A stretch of DNA of 64,000 nucleotides from TMP-86 sp044226865 (GTDB lineage: Bacteria; Pseudomonadota; Gammaproteobacteria; Steroidobacterales; Steroidobacteraceae), in contig JBGAGE010000005.1 in NCBI GenBank assembly GCA_044226865.1, forward strand, positions 186,001-250,000. The letters run 5' to 3'. Each line of letters starts with the position of its first letter. Position 1 is the first letter of the stretch. A model generated the notes under the pieces. That model saw nothing but the letters and a program-made list of their open reading frames with translations, was not told the DNA's origin and did no database searches. Position numbers and translations under genes: made by a program. Positions 51,800-60,647 of the stretch are shown piece after piece.

Positions 51800-51898
51800 T
51801 CAATTCAGCGGTAAACGGGTGGCCATCAGGATCAATAACAGGGCTCCGGCAAACCAAAAGTAGGCGCGTGCCTCGTACGAACGCGATTCGTCTTTCAT
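51800..51898 (-). CDS. Possible small membrane peptide (32 aa)
   Basis: ATG 51896-51898 opens a 32-residue frame (MKDESRSYEARAYFWFAGA then LLLILMATRLPLN) with one clear membrane helix, ending 11 bases before sbp starts. Only a weak AGGGA lies upstream. It may be real, given its place between cysB and the sulfate transporter, or a chance frame. Confidence 0.35.
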   Translation of the reverse strand: MKDESRSYEARAYFWFAGALLLILMATRLPLN

Positions 51899-52028
51899 GG
51901 CCGGATGTCCCTGTTCAATGCGCTGGCCGCGCCGGCCGGGCAGCCTGGCCCGCGCGGTTTCATCCAGGATCCACGATAGCCCGCTCCGCGGCAGCGCGGA
52001 ACGAACAATCCGGCATCTGCATATGCGC

Positions 52029-53012
52029 CTAGCGCATGTCGCGCAGGGGAATCTGGATGTCCTCCAGGGCGGCATCCACTTCCACCTGGGCTTCCAGTTT
52101 CTCGGTTTCGCGCACCAGCCTCTTCGGCAGGTGCGGGGCCAGCAGCTCGATGAACTCGTACATGTAGGCCCGCAGCAGCGCGCCACGCCGGAATCCAATC
52201 CAGGTGAGGTGCCCCTCGAACAGGTGCTTGGCGTCCAGCACCACGAGGTCCGAATCGACGGCCGATTCCACCGCTACGCTGGCGATGATGCCCACGCCGA
52301 GCCCCAAGCGCACGTAGGTCTTGATGACGTCGGAATCACGCGCCGTGAGCGCCACGTCCGGGGTCAGGCCGGCCTTGTCGAACAGCGACTGGAGCGAGGA
52401 TCGCCCCGAGAAGCTGAACACATAGGTGATGATGGGGTGCTCGGCCAGCTTTTTCAGCGTGAGCTTGCCCGCCTCCACCAGCGGGTGGCCCTTGGGCACC
52501 ACCACGGTGCGGTGCCAGCGATACACCGGCAGGCGAACCATGTGCGGGAAGAGCTCCTCGGAGCCCGTGGCGATGGCGAAATCCACCCGGTCCTTGGCGA
52601 CCATCTCGGCGATCTGCTCGGAGGTGCCCTGGTGCAGGTGCAGGCGCACCTTGGGGTACTTGGCGCGGAATTCGCGGATGACCTCGGGCAGGATGTAGCG
52701 CGCCTGCGTGTGCGTGGTGGCGATCGAGAGCGACCCGCCGTCCGCCTTGCGTAGTTCGGCCGAGGTGCGGCGGATGTTCTGCATTTCCCGCAGGATGCTG
52801 GCGGCGCGGGCGATGATTTCCTCGCCCGCGGGCGTGGTGCGGGTCAGCGCCCGGCCCTCGCGCTCGAACAACTGGAACCCCAGCTCCTCCTCCAGCATCT
52901 TCAATTGCCGGCTGACACCGGGCTGCGAGGTATGCAACTGGCGTGCGGCGGCCGTGATGTTCAATCCGTTCTCGTGCACCGACACGAGGTAGCGCAATTG
53001 TTGAAATTTCAT
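52029..53012 (-). CDS. cysB: LysR-type regulator CysB
   Basis: The 327-residue regulator (CysB family usual length 324) starts MKFQQLRYLVSV with a winged helix-turn-helix (AAARQLHTSQPGVSRQLKMLEEELGF) and has the effector-domain residues SIATTHTQARYILP of the CysB/Cbl group that binds N-acetylserine or thiosulfate/sulfate. It activates sulfur assimilation genes. The frame to 53189 extends beyond the conserved start. It is divergent from cysH and upstream of sbp-cysTWA on the same strand. Confidence 0.93.
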   Translation of the reverse strand: MKFQQLRYLVSVHENGLNITAAARQLHTSQPGVSRQLKMLEEELGFQLFEREGRALTRTTPAGEEIIARAASILREMQNIRRTSAELRKADGGSLSIATTHTQARYILPEVIREFRAKYPKVRLHLHQGTSEQIAEMVAKDRVDFAIATGSEELFPHMVRLPVYRWHRTVVVPKGHPLVEAGKLTLKKLAEHPIITYVFSFSGRSSLQSLFDKAGLTPDVALTARDSDVIKTYVRLGLGVGIIASVAVESAVDSDLVVLDAKHLFEGHLTWIGFRRGALLRAYMYEFIELLAPHLPKRLVRETEKLEAQVEVDAALEDIQIPLRDMR

Positions 53013-53141
53013 GCGGCGATCGGCTCCCTTGACGGCCCTTAGTATGGGGTTGCCCGGAACCGCCTCACTATGACGAAAAAGCATCTGCACATAATCGGAA
53101 GTTCGTTCCGGGCCGGCGGGGCCAATTCTATAGTGCCTTCC

Positions 53142-53882
53142 ATGGCACCGTCCGACCTGCCCGAAGAGCTTCGCCTCAAGGCCGCGCACACCGTCGCGCA
53201 GCTTAAAGCCTCGGTCGCGGACTACAAAAATGTAACCTACGCCAACAGCTTAGGCGCGGAGTCCATGGTGCTCACCGATCTCATCTGGCGGCAGGTGCCG
53301 GAGATCGACGTGTTCAGCATCGATACCGGGCGGTTGTTCCCCGAGACCTACGACCTGATCGAGCGCATCCAGCGCAAGTATGGCCGCGCGCTGCGCCTGT
53401 ACTTTCCCGAAGGGCGCGAGGTGGAGGACTGGGTGGCGCGCAATGGCATCAACGGCTTTCGCGAAGGGCTGGAAGAGCGCCGCAATTGCTGCCGCATCCG
53501 CAAAGTGGAGCCGTTCCGCCGGGCCCTGGAAGGCAAGGCTGCGTGGGTGACCGGCATCCGCAAAGGCCAGTCCGCCAGCCGCGCCATGGCGTCCCCGGTG
53601 GAATGGGATGCCGAGTACGGCCTGCACAAGATCAGCCCGCTGCTGGACTGGACCGAAAGCGACGTCTGGGCCTATATCAGGAAGCTCCGCCTGCCCTACA
53701 ACGTGCTGCACGACACGGGCTTTCCCAGCATCGGCTGCGCGCCGTGCACCCGTGCGGTGCAACCCGGCGAGGACGAGCGCTCGGGCCGCTGGTGGTGGGA
53801 ACGCTCGGATTCACGCGAGTGCGGCCTGCACCCGCGCCGCCAGGCAGCCTCGCTGGCCGTGGCGCCCGCGCTGCGCGACTGA
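53142..53882 (+). CDS. cysH: 4Fe-4S adenylylsulfate reductase (CysH type)
   Basis: The 246-residue reductase has the PP-loop-like NSLGAESMVLTDL and both cysteine pairs RNCCRIRKVEPF and GCAPCTRAV of the 4Fe-4S type, plus the catalytic RECGLH at the C-terminus. The iron-sulfur cysteines indicate it reduces APS directly rather than PAPS, making an APS kinase unnecessary. ATG 53142 gives MAPSDLPEEL; an ATG at 53070 is an alternative. TATAGT 14 bases before the start may be a -10 element. It lies 20 bases before cysG. Confidence 0.9.
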   Translation: MAPSDLPEELRLKAAHTVAQLKASVADYKNVTYANSLGAESMVLTDLIWRQVPEIDVFSIDTGRLFPETYDLIERIQRKYGRALRLYFPEGREVEDWVARNGINGFREGLEERRNCCRIRKVEPFRRALEGKAAWVTGIRKGQSASRAMASPVEWDAEYGLHKISPLLDWTESDVWAYIRKLRLPYNVLHDTGFPSIGCAPCTRAVQPGEDERSGRWWWERSDSRECGLHPRRQAASLAVAPALRD

Positions 53883-53901
53883 TCCATTACACTTTGCCGC
53901 C

Positions 53902-55332
53902 GTGAAGTACTTTCCAGTCTTTTTCGACCTGGCACAGCAGCCCGTGCTCATCGTCGGCGGTGGCGAAGTGGCATTGCGCAAGCTCTCCCTGCTGGAGCGC
54001 ACTGGCGCGCGTGTCACGCTGGTGGCGCCGGACATTCACCCCGACATCCTCGCGCGCGCCGCGGCGGCACCGGGTGCGCTGCGCCTGGCACGGCGCGAAT
54101 TCGAGCCCGCGGACCTCGATGGCATGCGCCTGGTCATCATCGCCACCTCGCGTCGCGCGCTCAACCGCTGGATCGCCAAGCTCGCTGACGGCCGCGGCAC
54201 TCCGGCCAACGTGGTGGACGACCGCGAGGCCTCCCGCTTCATCGTGCCCGCCATCGTCGATCGCGATCCGGTGTTGGTGGCCGTGTCCACCGCCGGCACC
54301 TCGCCGGTACTGGCGCGCCGGCTGCGCGAGAGGCTCGAGGCCTTCATCCCCGGGCGCTTCGGCGAGTTGGCGCTGTGGTTGCGCGACTTGCGCAAGGGTG
54401 CGCTGGAGAAGCTGCGCGATTCCGCCGCGCGCCGCCGCTATTTCGAATCCCTGGTGGACGGCCCCGCCGCGCAACGCCTGATCGAGGGCGACCGCCGCGG
54501 CGCCGAGCGCATCGCGCAGCAGCTGCTTGCCGTGAGCGCGGCTGCACCGCCCGCCCGCGGCGAGGTGACGCTGGTGGGCGCCGGTCCCGGCGATCCGGAT
54601 CTGCTGACGCTCAAGGCGCTGCGCGCGTTGCAGGATGCGGATGTGATCCTGCACGACCGACTGGTCTCCGCCGGCGTGCTCGACATGGCGCGGCGCGACG
54701 CGCTGCGCATCAGCGTGGGCAAGGCGGCCGATGGCCCCAGCACGCCCCAGGCGCACATCCATGCGCTCATGATCGAGCATGCGCGCGCGGGCAAGCGCGT
54801 GGTGCGACTGAAGGGTGGGGATCCTTTCATCTTCGGCCGGGGTGGCGAGGAACTGCAGGCACTCGCGCAGGCCGGCATCGCCTTCTCGGTGATTCCCGGC
54901 ATTACCGCCGCCGCCGGCGCGGCCGCCTATGCGGGCATTCCGCTCACGCATCGCGAGCATGCGCAGTCGGTGAGCTTCGTCACCGGGCATGCCGATCGCG
55001 ATGGCAAGGAGCCGGATTGGGTGGCGTTGGCACGTGCGGGACATACCGCCGTGTTCTACATGGGGTTGGCGCGGCTGCAGCACATCTGTTCGCAGCTCAT
55101 CGCGCATGGAGCGCCATCCGAGCGGCCGGCTGCGCTGGTGGCGCAGGCAACCACGCCGCAGCAGCGCGTGCTCGGTGCAACGCTCGCAACATTACCGGCT
55201 GCTGCAGCAGCTGCGACATTCGAATCGCCGGCGTTGCTGATGGTGGGGGACGTTGCGGCGCTGAGCGCGCAATTGGGCTGGTTCGCCACGGCGGCCGAGA
55301 TCGGCGAGCGGGAAGCTCACCGTAGCGCCTGA
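53902..55332 (+). CDS. cysG: Siroheme synthase CysG (trifunctional)
   Basis: The 476-residue protein (E. coli CysG 457) joins an N-terminal NAD-dependent dehydrogenase/ferrochelatase domain (PVLIVGGGEVALRKLSLLE) to a C-terminal uroporphyrinogen-III methyltransferase (VGAGPGDPDLLTLKA, RLKGGDPFIFGRGGEE). It converts uroporphyrinogen III to siroheme, the cofactor of the sulfite reductase at 44136. The start is GTG 53902; upstream sequence belongs to cysH. Confidence 0.95.
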   Translation: MKYFPVFFDLAQQPVLIVGGGEVALRKLSLLERTGARVTLVAPDIHPDILARAAAAPGALRLARREFEPADLDGMRLVIIATSRRALNRWIAKLADGRGTPANVVDDREASRFIVPAIVDRDPVLVAVSTAGTSPVLARRLRERLEAFIPGRFGELALWLRDLRKGALEKLRDSAARRRYFESLVDGPAAQRLIEGDRRGAERIAQQLLAVSAAAPPARGEVTLVGAGPGDPDLLTLKALRALQDADVILHDRLVSAGVLDMARRDALRISVGKAADGPSTPQAHIHALMIEHARAGKRVVRLKGGDPFIFGRGGEELQALAQAGIAFSVIPGITAAAGAAAYAGIPLTHREHAQSVSFVTGHADRDGKEPDWVALARAGHTAVFYMGLARLQHICSQLIAHGAPSERPAALVAQATTPQQRVLGATLATLPAAAAAATFESPALLMVGDVAALSAQLGWFATAAEIGEREAHRSA

Positions 55333-55339
55333 AAGCCCC

Positions 55340-55363
55340 GCGCTCGGGTGACCCACCGAGCGC
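55340..55363. terminator. Hairpin downstream of cysG
   Basis: GCGCTCGG and CCGAGCGC form an 8-bp stem with an 8-base loop shortly after the cysG stop. No T-run follows, so its strength is uncertain. Confidence 0.35.
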
Positions 55364-55374
55364 AAACCCCGATT

Positions 55375-55406
55375 CCAAAAAAAGAAAGCCGGCATCGCTG
55401 CCGGCT
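55375..55406 (-). terminator. Intrinsic terminator for the vapBC transcript
   Basis: AGCCGGCA and TGCCGGCT (8 bp, loop TCGC on plus) are followed on the minus strand by TTTCTTTTTTT. It would end the leftward toxin-antitoxin transcript about 125 bases after the vapC stop. Confidence 0.75.
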
Positions 55407-55529
55407 CGAATTCCTCGCGAATCTCGATGGGGGATCGGTGGAGTCGCGTAGAGAGGTCGAAAGGAACGATACCAATCAATCCCCCCGGATTTGAACTAAC
55501 TTTTCGGCATCTTCATATGCGATTCGAGC

Positions 55530-56039
55530 TCAAGTGCGGGCGCGCGGTCTGCCAGGTCTGCGGTGACGCGGCACATCCACCTCGATCGTGCGATAAGGGA
55601 CCGGCAATTCGCTGACGCGGCGTTGGAAGGGGTTTTGGACGGTGACGTGACCGAAGCGCATCCCGTCCTGCAGATCTTCCGTCAATAGTATGTCGCAATC
55701 TTGAAGCTGGGCAGCCGCGACGATCAAGCTGTCCCACCAACTCATCTTGTAGCGGGCAAGAATATCCCGACCGCGGGCAAGCGCTTCTCTGTCCATCGGA
55801 GCCGGGTCCCAGGCCATCAGCGCGGCGACATCTTCCCACGCGTCGTCGGCAGGCAGCCCGGGGCGCAATTTTCGGGTCAGTGTGCCGTACAGTTCGCTCA
55901 GAACCTGAATGCTGGTCCGACCGGATTGCTCCCGCCACAAACGGTCCACCCACTCCACGGCCATCTCTTGCTTTTGAGCATGGGCAGTGTCGCGTGCGTA
56001 GACGAAGACGTTGGTGTCAACGAAGATCGTCGCGCTCAT
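55530..56039 (-). CDS. vapC: PIN-domain toxin (VapC family)
   Basis: This 169-residue PIN ribonuclease has acidic residues in IFVDTNVFVYARD (Asp8), VLSELYGTL, WWDSLIVAAAQ and LTEDLQDG. It would cleave RNA and be neutralised by the product of 56017-56259. The alternative ATG 56048 adds three residues; both overlap the antitoxin gene. The C-terminus carries an Arg/Pro-rich tail longer than usual for VapC. Confidence 0.87.
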   Translation of the reverse strand: MSATIFVDTNVFVYARDTAHAQKQEMAVEWVDRLWREQSGRTSIQVLSELYGTLTRKLRPGLPADDAWEDVAALMAWDPAPMDREALARGRDILARYKMSWWDSLIVAAAQLQDCDILLTEDLQDGMRFGHVTVQNPFQRRVSELPVPYRTIEVDVPRHRRPGRPRART

Positions 56040-56259
56040 GCAATTCATCGCGAGTGGGATAGGGAACGTCGGGATCGCTGATGGGCGTGGCCTTGCGACT
56101 CAAGTAGCGGCGCATGGCACGCTCATATTCGCGCGATTCGCGCATATGGGAATGCAGCAATTGCCCCAGGAAACGCGACAAGCTCATATTCCGCCGAGCC
56201 GCGTAGACGCGGGCCCACGCCGCCGTTTTTTCATCCAGCGTGACGGTGATATTCTTCAT
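56017..56259 (-). CDS. Ribbon-helix-helix antitoxin (VapB-like)
   Basis: The 80-residue protein begins MKNITVTLDEKTAAWARVYA, an RHH/CopG-type DNA-binding N-terminus, and continues with a toxin-binding C-terminus (RRYLSRKATPISDPDVPYPT). Its 3' end overlaps the vapC start. ATG 56259 is only six bases downstream of the -10 hexamer, so the mRNA is probably leaderless; the frame to 56466 is not used. Confidence 0.82.
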   Translation of the reverse strand: MKNITVTLDEKTAAWARVYAARRNMSLSRFLGQLLHSHMRESREYERAMRRYLSRKATPISDPDVPYPTRDELHERDDLR

Positions 56260-56265
56260 CGCCAA

Positions 56266-56294
56266 ATAATAACACGAAAATCGTGTAATTAATT
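56266..56294 (-). promoter_or_regulatory. Promoter-operator of the VapBC module
   Basis: ACACGA-AAA-TCGTGT (56272-56286) is an inverted repeat lying between a TATTAT -10 (56266-56271) and a weak AATTAA -35 region, the expected place for autorepression by the RHH antitoxin. Six bases separate the -10 from the ATG. Confidence 0.65.
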
Positions 56295-56297
56295 GGC

Positions 56298-57839
56298 CTA
56301 TTCCTCCTCGATCGCATCCGTCAGCACTTCCTTGCGCCTGGCCATGAACGCAAGCATTGCCTCGTCCTGCGCCGGATCGATCCCCGGGTCCTGGTAGTCC
56401 GCCAGCATCTTCTTCCACACCTTGTTGGCGCGCTGCTCGGCATTCAGGCTCCCCTCCTGCGACCATTGCTCGTAGGAGGAGTAGTCCGCGATCGTCGATT
56501 GGTAGAACGCGGTTTCGAAGTTTGCCTGCGTGTGTGCGCAGCCAAGGAAGTGATTGCCGGGGCCCACTTCGCGGAAGGCATCCAACGCCTGTCCCTTGTC
56601 CGTCATGTCCATGCCGGCCGCGAGCGCCTGCATCATGGCGAGCTGATCCACGTCCATCACGAACTTCTCGTAGCCCGCAACCAGGCCGCCCTCGAGCCAG
56701 CCGGCCGAATGCGTCGCCAGGTTCACGCCCGCCAGCAACGTGGGCAACAGCGTGTGCGCACTCTCATAGGCGGCCTGCGCATCGGCCACCTTGGACGAAC
56801 AAAGTGAACCACCGCTGCGGCAGGGCACGCCAAGTCGACGTGCAAGTTGCGCCGTGGCGAAGATCATCTGCGTTGCCTCGGGCGTGCCGAACGTGGGCGC
56901 GCCGGTACGCATGGAAATGGCGCCGACGAACGAACCCAGGATCACCGGCGTGCCCGGCCGTACCAGCTGGGTCAACGCCATGCCCGCCATCGTTTCGGCG
57001 AGAATTTCCGCCATGCATCCCGCCGCCGTCACAGGGCCCATCGCGCCGGCCAGCACGGCGGGCACGATGATCACGCCCTGCCCCGCGCCGGCGAACGCGC
57101 GCAACGAGCCCAGCATGCGGCCATCGAACACCAGCGGTGAATTGGAATTGATGTTGCCCAGCATCACCGGGTTCTCATCGACGTACGTCGCGCCGAACAG
57201 CACGCGCGCCATCTCGATGGCATCCAGCGCGTGGCCCGGCGTTTCCGGCGTGCCCTCGCAGGCCTGGTCGGAATACCGGAAGAACGCGTACTGCGTGTCC
57301 AGGTGACGCTTGTTGGGCGGAATCTCCATGGGCTCGCACATGCAGCCGCCGGAAAAGTGAATGGCCGGCGCCATGTGCGCCAGCTTGATGAAATTCTGCA
57401 GGTCCTCGAGCGTGCCGTAGCGGCGGCCGCGGTCCAGGTCGCTGACGAAGGGCGGGCCGCCCACGGGCGAGAACACCGTGGCGTCGCCGCCGAAGCGCAC
57501 GCTGCGCTGCGGGTTGCGCGCGTGCACGGTGAATTCAGCCGGCGCCGTGGCCAGGAGCTTGCGCGCCATGCCTCGCGGGATGCGCACGCGCTCGCCATGG
57601 ACGTCGGCGCCCGCTTTCTTCCACAAGCGCAGCGATTCCACATCTCGGCGGAAATCGATGCCGATTTCCTCCAGAATGGTCTCGGCGTTGTGCTCGATGA
57701 CCTCCACCGCCTCGGAGCTGAGCAGTTCGACGGGCTTCAACTTGCGCCGGATATAGGGATACTTGACGGACTGCGTGCGGGCGCGCGCCAGGCGGGCATC
57801 ACGGCCGCGACGCGGGGCGGTGAGAATGGGGTCGGTCAC
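56298..57839 (-). CDS. MttB-superfamily methyltransferase without pyrrolysine
   Basis: The 513-residue protein belongs to the trimethylamine methyltransferase (MttB) superfamily: ILEEIGIDFRRDVESL, FGGDATVFSPVGGPPFV, HFSGGCMCEPMEIP, and CRSGGSLCSSKVADAQAAYESAHTLLPTLLAG. The frame has no internal amber codon, so it is of the non-Pyl type that demethylates quaternary amines such as glycine betaine and passes methyl to a corrinoid protein. No corrinoid protein or activase lies nearby. GTG 57839, with AGG six bases upstream, is preferred over the longer frame to 58064. Confidence 0.87.
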   Translation of the reverse strand: MTDPILTAPRRGRDARLARARTQSVKYPYIRRKLKPVELLSSEAVEVIEHNAETILEEIGIDFRRDVESLRLWKKAGADVHGERVRIPRGMARKLLATAPAEFTVHARNPQRSVRFGGDATVFSPVGGPPFVSDLDRGRRYGTLEDLQNFIKLAHMAPAIHFSGGCMCEPMEIPPNKRHLDTQYAFFRYSDQACEGTPETPGHALDAIEMARVLFGATYVDENPVMLGNINSNSPLVFDGRMLGSLRAFAGAGQGVIIVPAVLAGAMGPVTAAGCMAEILAETMAGMALTQLVRPGTPVILGSFVGAISMRTGAPTFGTPEATQMIFATAQLARRLGVPCRSGGSLCSSKVADAQAAYESAHTLLPTLLAGVNLATHSAGWLEGGLVAGYEKFVMDVDQLAMMQALAAGMDMTDKGQALDAFREVGPGNHFLGCAHTQANFETAFYQSTIADYSSYEQWSQEGSLNAEQRANKVWKKMLADYQDPGIDPAQDEAMLAFMARRKEVLTDAIEEE

Positions 57840-57888
57840 GGTGAGCCTCGCCTTGTTGAACGATTGTACGATAGCGTAGTCTGATCCG

Positions 57889-58794
57889 ATGTCAAAAGAA
57901 TTCCAGGAATCCTGGGTCGAGGCCAACGGCCTGCGGCTGCATTGCATGAGCGCCGGCCAAGGGCCGCTCATGCTGTTCCTGCATGGCTTTCCCGAGTTCT
58001 GGTACGCCTGGAAGGAGCTGCTGCGCGAGTTCGGGCGCGACCACCTGGCCGTTGCGCCGGACATGCGCGGCTACAACTTGTCCGACAAGCCGGTGGCGGT
58101 GGAGCAATACCGCAGCAGGCACCTCGTGGAAGACATTCGCGCGCTGGCCGCGCACTTCGCGCCCGGCCGGCTGTTCACGCTGGTGGCGCACGATTGGGGG
58201 GGCGCGGTCGCCTGGGCCTTCGCCATCCGGTACCCGCAACTGCTCGAACGGCTCATCATCATCAATGCGCCTCATCCAGCCGTGTTCGCGAGGCTCCTGA
58301 CGCATGACCCCGCGCAACAGCGCGCCAGCGCCTACATGCACATGTTCCGCAGTGCCGAGGCGGAAGCGCGGCTGTCCGCGGATGGATTCGCGACGCTCCT
58401 GAATCGGGTGATGGGCGATGGCCTCGCCAGCGGCAGCTTCTCCGCCGAGGACCGCGCCGCCTACGTGCAGGCCTGGTCGGTTCCCGGCGCGCTCACCGGC
58501 GGACTCAACTACTATCGCGCCAACGAATTCGTTCCACCTCAGGCCGGTTCATCGCCTCCACCTGCGCCTGATCCGGCCGCATGGCGCGTGACGGTACCGA
58601 CGCTGGTGATCTGGGGCGAGGCCGACAAGGCGTTGCTGCCGCAGAACCTGGATGGCCTGCAGGAGTTCGTGCCCGACCTCACCATCAAGCGCGTGCCCGG
58701 CGCATCGCATTGGATCATTCACGAGCAGCCGCGGCTGATCGAAGATTGCATTCGCGCCTTCTGCAGCGCGCGTCCCGCGCCCGCCACGAGCTGA
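57889..58794 (+). CDS. Epoxide-hydrolase-like alpha/beta-hydrolase
   Basis: The 301-residue enzyme has the epoxide hydrolase/dehalogenase features: HGFPEFWYAWKELL (oxyanion HGxP), the nucleophile Asp in AHDWGGAVAW (near 105), and the catalytic His in VPGASHWIIHEQP (near 276). It would open an epoxide, or possibly remove halide, in the cytoplasm. It is divergent from the MttB gene and nine bases upstream of the MFS gene. Confidence 0.87.
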   Translation: MSKEFQESWVEANGLRLHCMSAGQGPLMLFLHGFPEFWYAWKELLREFGRDHLAVAPDMRGYNLSDKPVAVEQYRSRHLVEDIRALAAHFAPGRLFTLVAHDWGGAVAWAFAIRYPQLLERLIIINAPHPAVFARLLTHDPAQQRASAYMHMFRSAEAEARLSADGFATLLNRVMGDGLASGSFSAEDRAAYVQAWSVPGALTGGLNYYRANEFVPPQAGSSPPPAPDPAAWRVTVPTLVIWGEADKALLPQNLDGLQEFVPDLTIKRVPGASHWIIHEQPRLIEDCIRAFCSARPAPATS

Positions 58795-58803
58795 AGCCGC
58801 CCC

Positions 58804-60111
58804 GTGGATTCCCTGCACGCGCACGAAGCGCCGACGACCGCCGCGTTGTGGGAGCACCTGAGGCGCGACCGCCGGTACCTCGCGATGCTGGGTTTGGGCT
58901 TTTCCTCCGGCATTCCGTACCAGTTGGTGTATTACACCCAATCGGCATGGTGGTCGGATGCCGGCATCGCCGTCGGTACCATCGGCCTTCTGGGCATGCT
59001 CGCGATCGCCTACCAGCTGAAGTTCCTGTGGGCGCCCTTCCTGGATGATTTCTCCGCGCCGCTGATCGGGCGCTGGCTGCCGGGCCGCCGCGGTTGGATT
59101 CTGCTCGCGTTGCTGGGCTGCATGGCTGCGCTCGCGGGCATCGCGTTCGGGAATCCCGCCAACTTTCTGATGTGGACCGTGGGCTTCACTTTCGCGCTCG
59201 GATTGTTCGGCGCAACACTCGATGCCTCGATCGACGGCTGGCGCATCAATGCCGCGCCGCCGGGCAAGCAGGCCCTGATGACCAGCTTCATGGAAATCGG
59301 CTACCGCTTTGGAACCCTCGCCTCCGGCGCCGCCGCGTTGTCGCTGGGCCAGCACCAGGGTTGGCGCGCCTCCTATCTCATCATGGCGGCGCTGTTGCTC
59401 GTGGGCACGGCCTGCGTGTGGCTGGCGCCGGACACACCGGCAATCGTGCGCGCGCTGCACCAGCGGCCGACGCTCCTGGAGATATTCTGGACCCCGCTGC
59501 GGGACCTGGTGACGCGCCTGGGAAAGTTCGCGATTCCGGTGCTGGTGCTCATCGCCGGCTTTCGCCTGCCGGGCTACCTCACCACCGCCATGTCCATGCC
59601 GCTATTCAAGCACCTGCAATACAGCGACGACCACATCGCACTCGTGACCAAGACGTTCGGGTTCTTCGTCGCACTCGCGGCCACGATGTTTTCCGCGTGG
59701 CTGGTGCGCAAGATGGGCATCCTGCGCTCGCTGGTGATTGGCACAGCCTCGGCCTCGGCCTCGCACCTGGCGCTGGCGTGGCTCGCCCTGCATGGCAACG
59801 AGTTCTGGGCCTTTTGCCTCGCGGTGAGCATCGAGGGCTTCGCCTATGTGTTCGCGCAGATGGTGCTGATCACCTTCATGTCGATGATCGTCTCGAAGGA
59901 GCACGCCACCGCGCAGTTCGCGCTGCTCACCTCGTTGTGTGCCTTCCTCGGCCATCAATTGGCGGCCGGCTCGGGCTTCATCGTGGAGCGCGTGGGCTTT
60001 GCGCAGTTCTTCACCTTCACGGCGTTGATCGGGATACCGGTGGCGCTGCTGGCCGTATGGGTGTGGCGGCGGGGATTTTCGATCGCGGCGCTGGCGGGGG
60101 AGGCGCGGTGA
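58804..60111 (+). CDS. AmpG-like MFS permease
   Basis: The 435-residue protein has about twelve membrane helices and the AmpG-family features MLGLGFSSGIPYQLVYYTQSAWW, LKFLWAPFLDDF, DGWRI and FVALAATMFSAWLVRKMG. AmpG imports muropeptides for cell-wall recycling; whether this paralogue does so is uncertain. It starts with GTG 58804. Confidence 0.8.
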   Translation: MDSLHAHEAPTTAALWEHLRRDRRYLAMLGLGFSSGIPYQLVYYTQSAWWSDAGIAVGTIGLLGMLAIAYQLKFLWAPFLDDFSAPLIGRWLPGRRGWILLALLGCMAALAGIAFGNPANFLMWTVGFTFALGLFGATLDASIDGWRINAAPPGKQALMTSFMEIGYRFGTLASGAAALSLGQHQGWRASYLIMAALLLVGTACVWLAPDTPAIVRALHQRPTLLEIFWTPLRDLVTRLGKFAIPVLVLIAGFRLPGYLTTAMSMPLFKHLQYSDDHIALVTKTFGFFVALAATMFSAWLVRKMGILRSLVIGTASASASHLALAWLALHGNEFWAFCLAVSIEGFAYVFAQMVLITFMSMIVSKEHATAQFALLTSLCAFLGHQLAAGSGFIVERVGFAQFFTFTALIGIPVALLAVWVWRRGFSIAALAGEAR

Positions 60112-60116
60112 AATCC

Positions 60117-60647
60117 TCAACCGAGTGCTGCAAATTCCTGTGCGATGAAGCCGCGTATTCGCTGACGCGCTTGTTCGTCCACCGGGGTCTTGTCGAGCAA
60201 GGATAAAAGTTGAGCTTCGCCCAGCACCGCACGGCGCACCAACTCCCGGTTGAAGATTATGTCCTTATCGCGCCTGGCAACATACTTGGCAATCGCGAGG
60301 TCATGAGGATCCAGGCAAAGGCCCCGGACGCCCTCGGTGTCTCCGGGTGCCAGATTCACGAGTCGCCCCTTCCAACCTCGTGGTAGCACAGCGGTGTTTT
60401 CGTCCACTGGATCGGCGTAATAGCCAAAACTGTCGTGAAACTTCGAGTACACGCCAATTGCATTGAGCCATTCCGTGCGGTCGGCGTGACGGTTCGCGAT
60501 CAAGTCCACCTCGACGGAAAGCATGATGCGATCGGGCAAATCGGGATGGCGTCCGTGCAGGGACTGGCTGCCGATGATCACGAATTGCTTTTCACCATTG
60601 ATCCTGCCAGCGGCGCGCAAGACGTGGTCAACCTCATGCTTCTTCAT
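60117..60647 (-). CDS. Nucleotidyltransferase-fold protein (DUF6036-like), candidate toxin
   Basis: The 176-residue product has a minimal nucleotidyltransferase motif: IIGSQSLHGRHPDLP followed by SVEVDLI, fitting hG[GS]...[DE]h[DE]. The rest is helical (LDPHDLAIAKYVARRDKDIIF, a charged helix common to these proteins). It begins 14 bases inside the end of the MazE-like gene in another frame, the classical order antitoxin then toxin. Its chemistry (nucleotide or tRNA modification) is unknown. Confidence 0.75.
   Translation of the reverse strand: MKKHEVDHVLRAAGRINGEKQFVIIGSQSLHGRHPDLPDRIMLSVEVDLIANRHADRTEWLNAIGVYSKFHDSFGYYADPVDENTAVLPRGWKGRLVNLAPGDTEGVRGLCLDPHDLAIAKYVARRDKDIIFNRELVRRAVLGEAQLLSLLDKTPVDEQARQRIRGFIAQEFAALG

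Noticed and set aside
55420..55510. tRNA-like T-arm sequence (GTTCAAATCC on the minus strand)
   Set aside because: No acceptor stem, anticodon arm or D arm can be formed around it.
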